A model generated the notes under the pieces. The model was given only the letters and a program-made list of their open reading frames with translations, was not told the DNA's origin and searched no databases. The translations under genes and the position numbers were made by a program. A DNA stretch of 64,000 bases from Cheiracanthium punctorium. Taxonomy: Eukaryota > Arthropoda > Arachnida > Araneae > Cheiracanthiidae. Every line of letters begins with the position of its first letter. Positions within the stretch are counted from its first letter, which is position 1. Below, piece after piece: positions 1-12,229 of this stretch. The stretch spans positions 1 through 64,000 of the forward strand of contig JAWZYV010013534.1 in the NCBI GenBank assembly GCA_038373885.1, in the 5' to 3' direction.

Positions 1-53
1 CGTAATTTAGCGATAGCCTGCTATTTGAAGTGAAACAAAATTAATACATGCTA

Positions 54-445
54 TTAACCCTTTAACGCGCAGTGTTCCCGCTCTGGGAACATCAAACTCT
101 GACGTTTTGACCGTTGCCAGTCACGAAGAATAGATTTGATTTCTATAAAAATAGTTGCGGGTGACATAGCTCCACGAGAATCCTTTACTTTTTAGCACGT
201 CATTTCCCGTAAAAAAATGGTCACGATTATTTTTAACAGCACTGACATCTGCTGAAAAATGGAAGAATGCGAGAACAGTTGTATAGATTGCCCAATGCTG
301 AAAAAAGGGCAGCCGTTGCCATCGCTCGACTTAACTACCAGCAAGATGGCGGACGATCGAAATGTTCATCGCGTGCCACAGATCTACAGACCTTTTCTTG
401 ACGCAGCTGGCTGTGCCGGCACAGCGGTTGCTGTGTAATGCTGAA
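54..445 (+). mobile_element. TTAA foldback MITE, copy 1, right end missing
   Basis: TTAA at 54-57 is followed by the family end CCCTTTAACGCGCAGTG and a palindrome of type GTTCCCGCTCTGGGAAC. The single-copy segment of about 230 bp and the first arm of the internal hairpin follow. The copy degenerates after the hairpin centre near 445 and lacks the right terminus (GCGCCTCAAAGGGTTAA in complete copies). Family membership is directly visible by comparison with the copies at 30771 and 50828. Confidence 0.8.
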
Positions 446-1020
446 TTTACTGTGACAACCCCAATAAAATCTTGAAAATCTCAAAACTAAAAACATGTCA
501 GTTGCACCACTTGGGCATCAAGGTGCTCATATAGCAGAAGTATTTTTATACATGCATAACGCTACGTTCAATGCTATGTCTAGATTCGTTGTAAATTCTT
601 TAAAATGCATATTCGAAAAGATTAAAATAAACAGAAAAATACTAATTTAGTTTCATGTGTATTAATATTTAAGAACTAGTTGCCTTCGGCGACCAGTTTT
701 GGAAGACGATGGCCGCCACACGGGCCTCTTCTCGACCGAAATTTGCAACATACTAAAATAATTCTATAACTAACTTTTTCGTTTAATATCGATACTTTAA
801 TAAATACAATTGTTAGTTGCAAAATCTCTTTGAGGGGGCAACTAGGAGATTACCGTTGAAGAGAAAAATAACCCCTATCGAGATATTTAGGCTGTACTGT
901 ATTGTTTCTTTAAAAATATTTTCCTTTGTAGCAAAAAAACTTTCGCTCGGGGACCCCTTGCATATATTTAATCGAGCACAATAACACTTAAAATATCGTC
1001 AGATAAGAGTAATTTTTACT
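446..1020. other. No recognisable feature
   Basis: AT-rich sequence with only short open frames. I see no repeat, RNA gene or coding similarity here. Confidence 0.5.
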
Positions 1021-1262
1021 TTCCGAACATGTACCATGTCAAGAAAGTACTGTAATCATGAAAAAATTCGACTTCGAGATTTTGGTGTATTTACACGTTT
1101 AAGGTCTCCTGAATTCATTTATGCTATTTTACGAGATGCATGTGTGTGTGTGTGTGTGTGTGTTTATATGTGTTTGTATGTATGTGAGTGAACACGATAG
1201 CTCCTAAAACGGGGCTTTCGATTGAGCTCAAATTGGGTATATATGTTATAAACCACCGTCGC
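1021..1262 (+). repeat. Dispersed repeat with embedded GT microsatellite
   Basis: This segment matches 49692-49924 in reverse orientation. Shared blocks include the GAACATGTACCATG region, the CGACTTCGAGATTTTGGTGT region and the AGCTCAAATTGGGTATAT region. A TG run at about 1141-1163 corresponds to a CA/CATA-rich stretch in the other copy. I see no coding capacity or terminal repeats, so the element class is unknown. Confidence 0.7.
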
Positions 1263-1651
1263 AAGACCGGTATTGATTTAGGGGTGTACAGGTTACTCTA
1301 CAGAGTAACCAAGTCCTACAGTTTTTCTGCAGAGCTACGACAGAGATTTCTTTTACATTATGGCATATGGGGAGATATTCTTGAAAGTGCGTTAACATTT
1401 AAACGGCGCATTCGATTGAGCTTCAATTTGGTATATGTGTTTAAATTTTTCATCGATTAAAATTTATTTAAATGGTTGGTAATAATCCTAAGTCTTCGGA
1501 AAGTCGTGTGGAGTCACTCCAGATTTTTAATTTCATTAAATTAAAAAAATCCTTATCTTTTTTGTTTGTTATTAATATTTTATGAATATTACTCTCTCAA
1601 AATAATATTGAAAATAGTCTAGAGAAATAAAAATAGAATAAACAACTGATT

Positions 1652-1681
1652 TGTGTGTGTGTGTGTGTGCGCGCGCGCGCA
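1652..1681. repeat. (TG)n(CG)n microsatellite
   Basis: An alternating TG run passes directly into a GC/CG run, making a pure purine-pyrimidine alternation of about 28 bp. Confidence 0.85.
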
Positions 1682-1689
1682 TTTCTCCA

Positions 1690-4319
1690 CTAAAATTTAA
1701 ATCTGTTATACAATAGTCCCTACAAGAATGAAATCTGGGAAAACCCTACATAAATCTAAAAGTAGTCTTTTAAAGTGAATATTATTTTACGCTTTGCACG
1801 GGAGGAGGGGAGGGTCACATAACGATTTACGAAATTCTATTTTACATTTATTTTCCGCTCCCATAAAAACAAGAAAAATAAAGCAGCACGGACTTGATCA
1901 GTGTTTGGGAGGGTGAAAACCTCTCTTTGATAGGCTTCTGTGGAACCGTGAACGCTAATGGGAGCTGGTGCCCGTAAAATCTGTTCATGGCTCCAATTTC
2001 CTGTACAGTGCCATATTACCGGCAGGGAAAACGGGGTAACTGCCCAGGGCCCACAAATTTTAGGGGTCCAAAAATCTTACAACTTACACTTTTATAATTT
2101 TACAATAAAATTATAAAGGATGAAAAAATTTCAAAGTTAAATGATTTTTTAATTATAAAGTATGATCAATGAAAATAATTCAAATTTACATTTGTGTATA
2201 AATTAATTTAAACTTATTTTTAAATCTTCGAAATTAGCGGTAGTCGTTATAGCATACCAACTCGTCGGAAAATAACTAACCAAGTTTTGTAAAGAGTATT
2301 TTTAATGTTAAAAAATAGCAAACTTTTTGAATTATTTGATTTTTTAAGAAATATTTACAAAAATGAATGTTTACAGAAAGTGGCTGTATTTTGTAAATGT
2401 TGGCAACTGTGATATAGCATTTCGATGTAACGTTTAACTGTCTGTTCATTGACATCATGTAACTGTATATTCGTTTATTTCAGATTACTTAAAACAAAAT
2501 TTGTGTTTGGAAAGGGTAAGATACTTAAAATTTTCAGTATAAACCAATCATAATCTGTTTTTTTTTTAAGGGGAAGGTTATTGCATGGATAGTTCATGCG
2601 TATTGCACGGATATCATAGTGCCCAATCTTTTTGTTCTATCCAGGGCCCACGGTTGTCTTGATCGGGCTCTGGTCCTTTATTAAACGATATACCTCTGGG
2701 AGTGCCTATTTTAGGTGCTAGGTCTCCCTTCTGGAATGGGTTCAAAATTGAGAGACCATTCATAGGGCTCAACGGTGATCTGTATAAAAGGCAGTCACAT
2801 AATGAAATAACCAACACCTACTGACCTCGTACCGGTCAAGCCTGCAGTAGACCGCTGATCCGTCCACTACAAAAAAACTTTTATTTTCAGTGTTACTTCA
2901 GTGAGTTTTCAAGTTATTTGGAAAGAAAAATACACTCCTAAAGACTTTTTCTTTCTTCCCTTTATTTTCTATTTTTAAGATACCTGTGTCAAAGTCTAAT
3001 GAAGAAAAAAAATTCAGAACCACACACGATAGCGGTATACTTTTCTATTATTATAACGTTAAATCTTAGTGAAGGAAAACACAACAGTTACACGTATGAA
3101 AACAGAAGACGATGCCATGGAATATTTGAATTTCCCCATCACCGTCTTGACTTCTTGCCCGGTGGAACGGCGAGGAAGAAAAAAAAGTCTCAAACTTTTA
3201 GTACGGCATTTTTTTACGGACGCGGATAATGAAAAGTATAAAAGGGTTTTTTCTACGCTTTTTTTTCTATTCCACTCGTCTTAAGATATATTGCGTATAT
3301 TTTTGAGTGGCCTTTCTCTACTTTCTCTCGTTCTCGCAGTTCTGGCCTTCAATGTTTGGCAGTTTGCTGCAAATTTGACACATGCGTCTTTCTAAACTCG
3401 TTAGAAGAATTGTTAGGATTACTGAATTTTTTTATTCTATATTTAGTTTTTTTTTTTTTTTTCATAATATCTTGTCCTTAAGACATTCTAGCGCTCGATT
3501 TGCCGGCATGTTTTATAAGTAAGTAAAAAACACTAAAAATACTGGTGTAAACGATAAAATAAATAAAAACTTTGTGAAAAAACACACATAAAATGTTACT
3601 TAAAAAACGTTGCGATCATTTCGACCAAAAAATTCTTTCAGTCTTCATCATGCAAAGCCCTTCGTCTCACTCATATGTGTGTGTTTTCAGAAAGTTTTTA
3701 TTTATTTTATGTTTTATAAGTCTCCAAGATTTTCCTTTCGCTTGTTTTCATTACTCAGGTTTTAATGAGGTTGCGATATATTTTATGTACACTTACTCTT
3801 CCCCTCCCAAATACACAAACACTCATAAATAAGTAAATAAATAAATAAAATAAAGAAACAAATGAAAAGTCCAACTACTAAATTCCATTAAGTTCCAATT
3901 GTCGCTGGCAAAAACTATTCAGAGTGGGGATGGACTAGACGTCTGCGCCGAAGCCGGCAAATGAACGATGATTGTAGTACACCTCGGCGTACAATCGGCT
4001 TCAGAATTTTTTTTTTTTTTAATCGTAGTTAAACTTTCAACTGCTTATTTTTCTGGATACTTGTTAACGCTAGTAACTTGCGAAGATACAATTTAATCTT
4101 TTTGAATCAATGGCGTAATTTCACTGCTTTAAAAGAATGTTTAAACATTGCATTATATGTCAAAAGAACATTATGAGTTTGGAATGGTTCATGAGAAGGT
4201 TGTGGAGGGAGAAAAAATTGCTAAAAAGCAAATAATGTATAAATCGTACATTGATAACTAAATGTATCGTGAATGTGCCATGTGTGGGTTAGGACCCCTA
4301 GAAAGACCCCTAAGGAGGA
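1690..4319. other. Unrecognised AT-rich stretch
   Basis: It contains only short open frames (under 80 codons), homopolymer T runs and (AAAT)n near 3830-3850. A moderately GC-richer piece at 2606-2870 is bounded by nothing I can identify. No gene or classified repeat is supported. Confidence 0.45.
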
Positions 4320-4327
4320 CACTCTAC

Positions 4328-4589
4328 TAGAGATGAGTTCGGGCTCATTTTTTAAAACCCGAGTCCGAGGACTTTCAATTCGAGCCTATCCGAACGATAG
4401 TTCAGCCCGAGCCCGATATTTCAGCCAATAGATAAATAAATGTCAATGATTTCATTGATAGAATATCATAAATTTTGTCGTTTGTGAAAATTAAAGAAAA
4501 ATGTAATCAAGCCCACCCGAACCTGAATACAATAGTGAATTTCAGAGCCGAGCCCGGTTCGGGCTTAGGATAAGCCCGCTTCATCGCTA
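4328..4589. mobile_element. hAT-like MITE, GCCCGAG-rich, short form
   Basis: The ends are TAGAGATGAG on the left and TCATCGCTA on the right. They are flanked by CACTCTAC (4320-4327) and CACTCTGC (4590-4597), an 8-bp duplication with one mismatch. The interior repeats GAGCCCGA-type words. The same family occurs at 51881-52402. Eight-bp duplications and YAGAG-type termini fit the hAT superfamily, and there is no coding sequence. Confidence 0.75.
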
Positions 4590-4923
4590 CACTCTGCACC
4601 TTGGCCTAGAGCCCACGTGTAGCTAATTGGCCATAATCCCACAACATCAAGACTAGTTTTCATAAAAATTCTAGTCCTCATTCTACTCTTTAAAAAATCT
4701 CATTTTAATGCCAATTTACACATACGTGTGTGTGTGTGTGTACGCATACACCCATTTTCATTATGCTCTTTTTCAAAAATTTTCTCAAGCCGCGGCGCGT
4801 CACCGCCTACCGGTTTCTCCGGTCTATACGCCGCTGCCGCGAATTTCCGTGCGGTGCAGACCTCTAGGACTAGGATAGACGCGAGACTATGTGAGACGGG
4901 TAAGGTCTCACCTGGTTGGTTGT

Positions 4924-5074
4924 GCACAGCCAGACTGCGTCAAAAAATGGTCCGTAGATATGTGGTACGTGATGAACGATTCGATCGACCGCCATCTTGC
5001 TGGTAGTTAAATCGAGCGATGGCAACGACTGCCCTTTTTCAGCATTGGGAAACGGTTGCGCTTCAAAGGGTTAA
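4924..5074 (+). mobile_element. TTAA foldback MITE, copy 2, right-hand fragment
   Basis: This is the second hairpin arm plus the right terminus ending at TTAA (5071-5074). The arm is more diverged than in other copies (for example GTACGTGATGAACGATTCG). The left two thirds of the element is absent. Confidence 0.75.
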
Positions 5075-5125
5075 AGTAAACGCCCTTTTGGGAGTTGTTG
5101 AGTAGTATGTATATGTAACTTATGT

Positions 5126-5425
5126 GTGATTGCTTTTATAAATTTCCCTAACACATAAATCGCAGCATATACTTATGGCATAAACTTATTTATTGCATTT
5201 TTTGTTTTACATTTATTTGCGTGAGCAATTTATTAAATTTGTCAAGTCATAAATCCTGTTGTTCACATTTCGCTTCTTCCAGAGTGTCGTATCCTTTAAA
5301 GTGGCGAGTGCCTTAAAAGCACTTCTTGTTATTACATCAAGATAAACGAAAAAGCCTCTCAATGTTTAAGTGTATGAGAAACTGAAAGAGGTGAAATATC
5401 TTCACAAAATGTTACCCTCATATAT
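5126..5425. repeat. Local direct duplication, unit A
   Basis: It pairs with 6149-6445. Shared blocks include CTTTTATAAATTTCCCTAAC, TTTGTCAAGTCATAAAT and GTGGCGAGTGCCTTAAAAGC. The units are roughly four fifths identical by eye and about 1 kb apart. There are no visible terminal inverted repeats or coding content. This may be a tandem duplication or two copies of an unnamed element. Confidence 0.7.
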
Positions 5426-6148
5426 ATATATATATTAACCGAGGATGAGGTTTCTCCATAAATGTTCTACGTAAAGAATTTTGAAGAGGTTTTTTTTTTT
5501 TTTTAACTTCGATACAAGTTTAAATATTACTCCGTTAGAAAACTAACTGGGGGAAATAACTGAACTAACTAGGATTTCTTTTGCGGCAGTAAAAAAACTT
5601 TACATCATAAATTAAAAATTACGTTGAACTCTGGCACAAATTTTACGTAATCAAAGTAAATTCGCAATTTGTAAAATTTTAAATAACCGCTCGAAATGAT
5701 ACAATTTGGCATTTTTCAACAGATTAAAATGAACAAACTGTTTTTTTTTTTTTTTTTTTTTTGCTGAGCCATGTACGATTTAAGTATTTAAATTGAGCAT
5801 TTCAAATTTATTGTTAGACATGAGCAAGATGTTTAATTTTCTTTAGTTATGTGAGGGCAACATTAGATTATGAATTAAAAAAATACATGATTTGTTACTA
5901 CAATATGGATTAAAGCATAATATATCGTGTTAATAAATTTTTCGTGTGTGAAAGTGTTTGTTATATTCATCATTTTTCAACGGGCGTCTTACAACTAAGT
6001 AAACGATAAGTGATTCTACGTTTTTATTTCCCGCGGTAGCTTCACCAGAAGAGACTACTTAAACTTTTTTATATTTTGTTCTTTTTTTACAGCTTTATGG
6101 TAAAAGACCTTTTGGGACATACAGAAAAAAGTCTGCCTATGCAAATTT

Positions 6149-6445
6149 TGTGTGAACGCTTTTATAAATTTCCCTAACATTTAAATCGCTGCACATATTT
6201 ATGACACGAACTCATTGCACTTAGATTTTTAACATTTATTTGGCGCAAAAATTTATTAAATTTGTCAAGTCATAAATCTTTTTCCTCACATTTCTCTTCT
6301 TCTATTTGTCTTATCCTTTAAAGTGGCGAGTGCCTTAAAAGCCCTTCTTGTTATTACATCAGATAAACGTAAAAGCCTCTCAGTGTTTTAGTGTGAGAGC
6401 TGATAAATTAAAAGAGGTAGAATATTTTTATCAAATGCTACCGAC
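6149..6445. repeat. Local direct duplication, unit B
   Basis: Second copy of the unit at 5126-5425, with small indels between the two. Confidence 0.7.
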
Positions 6446-6830
6446 ATAACCTTTTTTTCCTTAATGTTTGCTTAACTCATGGGCCATAAATTTGACGTTT
6501 CTTAGCCTTTAAATTCGAGAAGCCCAATCGATATATGTCAGCAAACGTCTGTGTCAAAGTGACTTTGTTTTCCAGTTCCTACATAGTTGGAGGGTAACTT
6601 TAATGTGCCGTGTTACCATTAAGCTGGAATAATGTTTCACGTTAACAGACAGAAATAGCATATTAGAAGCTACTTTTTTTTTGTTGCCGTTGTTGAGTTT
6701 AACAAATGGACTTGTTTTGATGTAACAGCAGTAATGGCTTCCTGTGTGCCATTAGTTTGGTATAGCGTATCGGTGACAAAACACTACCTAACATAAATGC
6801 ATTATTTTGTGCAGTACGGAAAAAAGTAAA

Positions 6831-7100
6831 CAAAAAGGAAATCTGAAACACTTTCACATCTTAAATACGCACTAAAGTGCGTATGTATTATGATACGCTC
6901 TAATATATTAAGAGCGTATCATAATACATGCGTCAGCTGTATTTGTTTTTCTTGCTTCATTAAAGTAAGTGCATATTCTCCATTCTTAAGTAAGTGCATC
7001 TTATCCATGCGTTGGCCGTATTTGTCTTCTCTGTTTCATTAAGTCCGAAAGTGCAGCATAATCTGTGAGTCTGCGGTATTTTTCTTCTTTGTTTTATAAC
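6831..7100. repeat. Dispersed repeat starting with a strong hairpin
   Basis: Arms at 6879-6901 and 6911-6932 are nearly perfect inverted repeats (GTATCATAATACAT core) around a 9-nt loop. Downstream are degenerate units with a TATTTGTCTTCT...GTTTCATTAA theme. The same words recur at 8952-9075, 12150-12240 and 27215-27475, so this is one dispersed family. The class is unknown. Confidence 0.6.
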
Positions 7101-8950
7101 TAGGGATCAAGGCCCCTAGACTCGCTACGCTCGCTTTTCGCATGAGGCATTCGGCCCCTAATAAGGCTTATTCCTAAAAAAGACAGAATTTCAACAGACA
7201 AATCCCAAAGATTGGATCAGATAGAGTGTTACTGAGCTACACATTTCTTGGTTCTTGCATGTTCATTGGTACATAAAAATTTAAACTTCACACTACAGCA
7301 GATCCCTCCACATAATACGGTAGATATTTTGTTATAGGAATCCGTGTTGTAATGGTCCTGAGCTATACTCCACCTGGAGTGCAGACTCCGCGTATTATAG
7401 CTGGAAAAATTATTTGCACTTCTGAGAAATACAATGATATTTAATGTTGCCATTCAAAAGTTATATTAATTAGGAGCTAAAGCGTAATAAAAGCAGAACA
7501 TCTGTTTCAGCTGTACTTTTAATTATATAAAACCAATTGCACACCTTGCGTATTTGCTACCCATGGCGATTTTTCATTATTTGGCGACTTGCGTATATGT
7601 ATAGTTAATAATGAGTTCTAAGAAAACAGTTCTTTATATGTTCTCTTTGATAAACACTACGGAACAGCTACGTTAGCTTGCCACCAATAGCGACTTTACA
7701 TTATTTGGCGATTTACACATGCTCGCAACCTATAATTGCTGCTCATGTAAGGTTCCCGGAAAATCGTTATCCATATTTTCATATACATAATCCTTTGCAG
7801 ATGGCGTATTTAGCACCACGAATTATATCATCTCGCCGCGCTGGCAAACATCCAAAGTGTACTATAACTGCTATAATGGCATATTCAACGCCACCAAATA
7901 TGTCTACTGGTAGCAAATACTCCATCTGGACCGAACCGGCTTTAAAATAATCTGCATTTTAATTATTTTTCATTTTCAAGATACTGGGTTCTAACATTCT
8001 GGAACTCGAAGTTTAGATTCACCCTGCTTGGAAAGATACAAATTTGCCAGATCATTCTTAATGCCAAGATGGCGCTTTTAACATTAGTTACAATTAGTTA
8101 TTCTGTTTTGGAAAAACGAATAATCGCTAATTGTAAATTCCTGTTGTCTAAGCGAACTTACTATTTGAAATTGTCAACTTTGTGGAACACACTTTGAGTT
8201 ATTTATTTCATATACTTTATAATTTAGCGTAAAATGAGTATCATTCTACTTCATGTTTGTCAATTTCACGCGATTCCACATACTTGGAATTGCTTTGTTG
8301 CAAAGGAATGAATGATTTTATGCCAAATCTGGCAACCATTCTGTTTATTTTTCCAGTTTTTTATTAATATCTTCTAAAATAATTCGATTTTTGAAATTTA
8401 AGTCAGCTTATCAGGTTCCTCGGACAATGTTGACAATCCAGAACAGCGCCAAAGAGGGACTATACTGAAGCTGTCCCGAATTCTCAAGTGTAGGATAAAA
8501 TGATTCTACTTTTCAACACCAATGGAACACCTGATTCAGGAAAAGCGAAACACTTATGACGTCAAAACTGGAAGTCGTAGAATTTTCTGCAAGAGAATAT
8601 CCAAAGCAGATGCTTCGCTCTTTCGGCAAATTAGCGAAAACACCAGACACTGCTAGTTGGCGTGATTAATGGGGGGCTTGAGTTGCTAGGACGTAACAGA
8701 ACAACGATTTTCTTGGAAAAACAACTGGAAGCATATTTTTTTCTTTCTGTTTTTGGAATAGAAAGAACGCTTACACGTTATCCACTAGATAAAATGTGAA
8801 TTTTGAGAAAAGTCTTTTTTTTAATACACTCTAATTAGAGATGTTCCAAGACAAGAACATAAAATTTCAAACCGGAAAATGAAATGTTCTAACATCTGTC
8901 TGAAAAGAAGGGGGAGGGGGAACCCGAAAGGAGGAAAATTTGGATTACTC
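7101..8950. other. No recognisable feature
   Basis: Only short open frames. TTTGGCGA words occur near 7570-7710, as in the repeats of 42-44 kb, but no clear unit can be delimited. Confidence 0.45.
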
Positions 8951-8951
8951 G

Positions 8952-9075
8952 CATTAATACATTAAAAGCGTATCACAATCTATGTGTCACCTCTATTTGT
9001 CTCCCTTGTTCCATTAAGTTAGGAAGTGTAACATAATCAAAGAGTGTACCGTATTTGTCTTCTTTGTTTCATAAA
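8952..9075. repeat. Dispersed repeat, copy of the 6831 family
   Basis: AAAGCGTATCACAATCTATG followed by TATTTGTCTYCYTTGTTYCAT units, shared with 6900-7100. Confidence 0.5.
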
Positions 9076-9101
9076 ACACGTCTTTGGAATCGAAATCGAT
9101 A

Positions 9102-10630
9102 TTAACCCACAAAGCGCCAAAGCTCCCGTTACGGGAACATCTATTATATATTTTTTTTCTTAAAATATTTTAACGCAATTTACAAAATACACATTTTATA
9201 TAAACATTTACACTAAAGGGTGTGTTATAAATTTTTATCGGAACAATGTATTTTAATTTAATGTTCTTTTTTCTAATTTTTAAAACGTGAAATTTTGTCT
9301 TTATGACAGTCTTATATAAAACTAAAAAATAAATAAATAAATCGTCACTTAGAAGTTTCAAGTAGAATGCATATTTAAAACCAACATCTTGCATGAATAG
9401 ATTCCTATAAAGGAATGTTGGAAACGCTTATATTTTCTGTTCCCACAACGGGAGCTTTGGCGCCCTACCACTAGTTAGCATTTCCAGTTTGATTTTGCAA
9501 CCGTTCAACAATAAAGAAAGGTTTGACATTTCGCTAACTGGTTATTTCCTTTGTCTTCTAAAACTTTATTCTCAGAATAGCTGTTAGCATTTACTTTTCT
9601 CTTTATAATGTATATTATGAGAAGAATATTTTAGTATAGCCTATATATTTATCTGCAATACTCCTTGAAAGAAACTTCGGTAAGTTAGATTTTCGATTAG
9701 TAGTTTGTTTTAAAAATGCGTGATAAATTTTTAACAGTTCAGCAAGCATTGGAATATTTTGAAATGCTTGAGTCTGGTGAATATTCGGATGATGATAGCA
9801 TTATATGTTTACCACCTAATCCTGGTGTTGTCACAGATGAAGAAGATGTAGCTGAAAATGATATTATTCTCAATACGGAAATTCCTAAAGATGTACTATG
9901 TGGAGAGGTTAGAAGTATCTGTAAAAAAAAAAAGGCAGAAAAAGAAAGTTTTATCTAAAAAGAGAAAAATAATAATTCCTCACAAATATGAATGTGACGA
10001 AGATAGTGATAATTCAAGTGAAAATTTCGACAGTTACGTCTCAAAAAAAAAAAAAAAAAGCCAAATGTAATCATAAATGCAAAGCGGCTAGTCTCTTGTC
10101 CATCAATTCTGAAAAATTTTCCAAATTGAAAGAGACTTTTCCAGGTTTAGGTACAAAAACACCATATGAACGTTTTATTATGTTTATTGATGACGAAATA
10201 ATGAACTATTTGATGCAAGAAACTCAACGATATACCTTACAAAAGAACTGTTCTAGATTCCATGTATCTAAAAACGAAATAAAAAAGATTCTCGGCATTA
10301 TCCTTTTCAATGAATACCAATCATTGCTACAAGAGAGATGCAAGTTGTCTAAAAAAAGTACTCTAATGAAATGCGAAAAATGCAATGTAATACTGCATAG
10401 AAATTGTTCTGCTTATTTTCATAGAAATAAATAAAACTGTCATAAAATAGGTAAGTTTTGTTTTTGTTTTTATGTAAGCACTGTACATTTATAATATCAA
10501 CAACAAAAATAATTACTTTATATATACAGTTTTAAGCAGCATCTGCGTAAGAAAAAGGAATTGCTGTATCCAAAATGGAGAAAGACCTTTATCCCCATAA
10601 GACGCCAAAGCTCCCGCTACGGGAACATGC
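9102..10630 (+). mobile_element. Degraded piggyBac-like element region
   Basis: TTAA (9102-9105) is followed by CCCACAAAGCGCCAAAGC and a palindrome CTCCCGTTACGGGAAC. An inverted copy of the same motif lies at 9438-9463 and a further direct copy at 10589-10627. Between them sits a broken piggyBac-family transposase (9716-10434). TTAA plus CCC termini and the transposase similarity support piggyBac. I cannot identify a clean right terminus, so the outer limits are approximate. Confidence 0.6.
9716..10434 (+). pseudogene. piggyBac transposase remnant, frameshifted and internally deleted
   Basis: An open frame starts at 9716 (MRDKFLTVQQALEYFEM) with an acidic N-terminal region, as usual for piggyBac transposases. 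The frame breaks at an A run (9923-9933), continues one frame over, and breaks again at a longer A run (10043-10059). The last part (to 10434) resembles the start of the DDE_Tnp_1_7 domain (TPYERFIMFIDDEIMNYL, then KKILGIILFNEY). It jumps directly to a cysteine-rich C-terminal piece (MKCEKCNVILHRNCSAYFH). The central catalytic portion with the DDD residues is therefore missing. Family transposases are usually about 550-650 residues, against roughly 240 codons here. It should not encode an active enzyme. An adjacent homopolymer-length error could explain the frameshifts but not the deletion. Family assignment is from motif recognition only. Confidence 0.7.
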
Positions 10631-10779
10631 TATATTTCCTAAATGCTTTGAGTTTAAAAAAATTTCAACTGTTCTATAATAAAGGCATGCAATGTATGTA
10701 ATAAATGTATATACATTAAAAAATTTCTATCCGATTCTCATAGCGGCGTTTAATGGGATATTAAAATAGCGTACTAAAA

Positions 10780-11045
10780 CTCTTTACAATCTTCGCCAAT
10801 CATATTCTAACTATATTTCATCTTTATTTGCACCATTTCTTTATATGGCGATAATATAGACACCTTTATAGACACAAATTAATATTAAATTAATTTGGCA
10901 ATTTCTCGCCAAATATAGAAGATATCGCCAAGCTAAGTTGAGTTTTGGAGACTTATTTTTGACGGCAAATTTGGCCATAAATCACCCAAAATGGCAAACC
11001 TTGGCGACTTTTGGCATTTTAACACCTCACTGCCGCTATCTGGCA
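10780..11045. repeat. Diverged TTTGGCGA/TCGCCAAA-rich repeat
   Basis: Several TCGCCAA and TTGGCGA words occur close together, as in the tandem units at 42.0-44.4 kb and in short stretches near 60005 and 63080. Too diverged to delimit a unit. Confidence 0.4.
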
Positions 11046-11554
11046 ACCTTTAAAAGTGATACGCCATTTCGCGAGTTGACAAAAGTCCTTGTCTGAAATT
11101 AGTGATACTCCAAGTGCTAATAATAAGTAATTTGAAACTTATAAAGAACGTTAAAAAAACAATGACAACACTTGACTTTGAAAAAACAATGACTCATATC
11201 TTTTAGATATAACAGAGCAATAAAACAACAAAATTAGTTCAATCCAAGGAATAAACTTGCGCATAACATTTATGCCATTTTGGCATTCTTCACTATCGCA
11301 TGCATGAATTTCGTTTTTCATGCGCTTAGAAGTACTTCCTTTTGCACATTTATTTTCTAAAATAAAGAGTTGCATGATAAATTTAATTTTAAAAATTGAA
11401 AAATAACACAGAAAAGGTACAATAATACGCCAAATTTACGCGATAGGTGAGACTTGGTAAGGCCGAGCGAGTCGGGGTATAATTTGAAATATAAATATGT
11501 ACATAGAAATTATTTTTAATTGGGGCTGGAGTCTATAGAAAACAATTATGTAGA

Positions 11555-11720
11555 AAAAATCCTACTAATATCATAAATGTCAATGCTTGTATGTATGTTT
11601 GCTACTCCTTCACGCTGAAGCGGTTTGACGGATTTAGATAAAATGTGGAATAAAGACAGTTTAAGTCCTGGATTAGCAAACAGGCTTCTTTTTATCGCGC
11701 GAAAAAACACTGTTCCTATA
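11555..11720. repeat. Dispersed repeat of CACGCTGAAGCGGTTTGACGG type
   Basis: The stretch with TCCTACTAATATCATAAATG followed by TGTATGTTTGCTACTCCTTC resembles a repeat style common in arthropod genomes. Similar GTCTGTCTGT-type starts occur at 18800 and 56150. Classification is not possible from sequence alone. Confidence 0.4.
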
Positions 11721-12229
11721 ATAAACAACAACAACAAAAAAAAAAACTATCTTTTATTTAAAAAAAAAAAAAAAAAAGAAGAAGAATACGATTGAGCTTT
11801 TTTTTACAAAGCCGTCGACAGATGGCGCAAACTTATAGAATAGTTTTTAATAAATTAAATCACCTGAATAAGTTTTTCCTTCTGACGTGGAATTATAAGT
11901 GGAGAACGGGCCAAGCGCACAAATCCGAAATACATGTTACACGAACAAACAAAAAATAAGTTTTTGAAACGTTCATTCAGTTCGAATTATGCATTTTTCT
12001 GTGCGTCTCTTTCCCCTTCTATTTCTAATGTATTACATCTAGAAAAAGGATGATAGAAATATCAATTTTAGTTTTGTTTAATCACACTCATGAATAATCA
12101 TACACTTTCCAACTAAATGGAATGAGGAAAGAAAGTAGGAGAGGACGAATAAGACGCATGGATTATGATACGCTTTTGATATATAGCACTTTAATGCGTA
12201 TTTAAAATCCCAAAGTGTTTCAGATTTTG

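Noticed and set aside
1188..1460. 90-codon open frame
   Set aside because: It starts in the microsatellite and runs through a dispersed repeat. Nothing indicates selection for coding.
4728..5006. Overlapping open frames on both strands near the GT microsatellite
   Set aside because: They consist of microsatellite and TTAA MITE sequence read in frame.
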